Below, piece by piece: positions 63,866 to 64,000 of a stretch of DNA of 64,000 nucleotides. Position 1 is the stretch's first letter, and each line of letters starts with the position of its first letter. The translations under genes were made by a program, and so were the position numbers. Source of the stretch: Streptacidiphilus sp. 4-A2 (lineage in GTDB: Bacteria; Actinomycetota; Actinomycetes; Streptomycetales; Streptomycetaceae); contig JAAFYY010000001.1 in NCBI GenBank assembly GCA_014284505.1, forward strand, positions 5,381,845 to 5,445,844. The letters are read 5' to 3'. Below the pieces are notes generated by a model. That model searched no databases. It was not told the origin of the DNA and was given only the letters and a program-made list of their open reading frames with translations.

Positions 63866-64000
63866 GTGGCGCATGTCACCGACGACAACCTCCCGCAGAC
63901 CGCGACCCCGTCCACACCGCCCGGGGCAGCGGTCGGCGGACGCTGGCTGCTCGGCTTCGTAGTCGCCAACTTCGGTATGCAGATCGCGTTGCAGACTCCG
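63866..64000 (+). CDS. MFS transporter, 5' end only
   Basis: 45 codons before the window ends. GTG at 63866 with GAGGAG directly upstream (63855-63860). After a polar, Pro/Thr-rich start the first membrane helix begins GGRWLLGFVVANFGMQIALQTP, typical of the N-terminus of MFS exporters in streptomycetes. Family and substrate cannot be fixed from this fragment. Confidence 0.6.
   Translation, partial: MAHVTDDNLPQTATPSTPPGAAVGGRWLLGFVVANFGMQIALQTP

Overview
The window is high-GC actinobacterial DNA and reads as a chromosomal segment of a Streptomycetaceae member (Streptomyces, Streptacidiphilus or Kitasatospora type). The evidence is the adpA-orn-tRNA-His neighbourhood, TTA codons found only inside regulators, a gamma-butyrolactone synthase/receptor pair, CebR operators, and many LacI, TetR and LAL regulators. 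The sequence itself is imperfect. More than half of the clearly conserved genes contain 1-2 base indels, mostly a lost G or C in a short run, where the protein continues in another frame. I treat these as probable assembly errors and give whole-gene spans, naming the break points.

Region 1 (1-8.9 kb): 3' part of a HAD hydrolase, then adpA (with its TTA codon), orn, tRNA-His, a band-7/SPFH protein, a pentapeptide-repeat protein, cebR and a family 1 beta-glucosidase (bglC) with two perfect CebR boxes. The sugar-ABC genes cebEFG, which lie between cebR and bglC in other streptomycetes as I recall, are absent.

Region 2 (9-17 kb): a second LacI regulator with its own palindromic operator, followed by a five-gene dipeptide/oligopeptide-type ABC importer. 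A CebR-like box inside the end of the LacI gene hints that both belong to one oligosaccharide regulon.

Region 3 (17-28.5 kb): a spermidine-synthase-like protein, a TTA-containing HTH/TPR regulator, an oxidoreductase, a phosphatase, and a tightly coupled three-gene operon. That operon encodes a RecB/Cas4-like nuclease with a cysteine cluster, an unknown protein, and an SF1 helicase. It is followed by two conserved hypothetical genes, the second of which runs into tRNA-Lys.

Region 4 (28.8-52.9 kb): a biosynthetic cluster. One arm (DAHP synthase, PhzE, PhzD, SDR) predicts 3-hydroxyanthranilate. The other (aspartate kinase, GriI-like, GriH-like) predicts 3-amino-4-hydroxybenzoate. An adenylate-forming ligase plus an amidohydrolase, the pair used for benzoxazole formation, could join them. 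Three flavin monooxygenases, a cupin, a thioredoxin-fold protein, an O-methyltransferase, an exporter, a LAL regulator and an unrecognised alpha-helical protein complete the set. A metK gene directly follows the methyltransferase.

Region 5 (54-61 kb): TetR/FMN-reductase and MFS/TetR pairs, then an SDR, a ScbR-type receptor and an AfsA-type butyrolactone synthase, with two ARE-like operators. Together with adpA and the TTA codons this suggests butyrolactone and bldA control of the cluster.

Region 6 (61-64 kb): a YjbR/MmcQ protein, a secreted transglycosylase coupled to an anchored exported protein, and the start of an MFS transporter cut by the window end.
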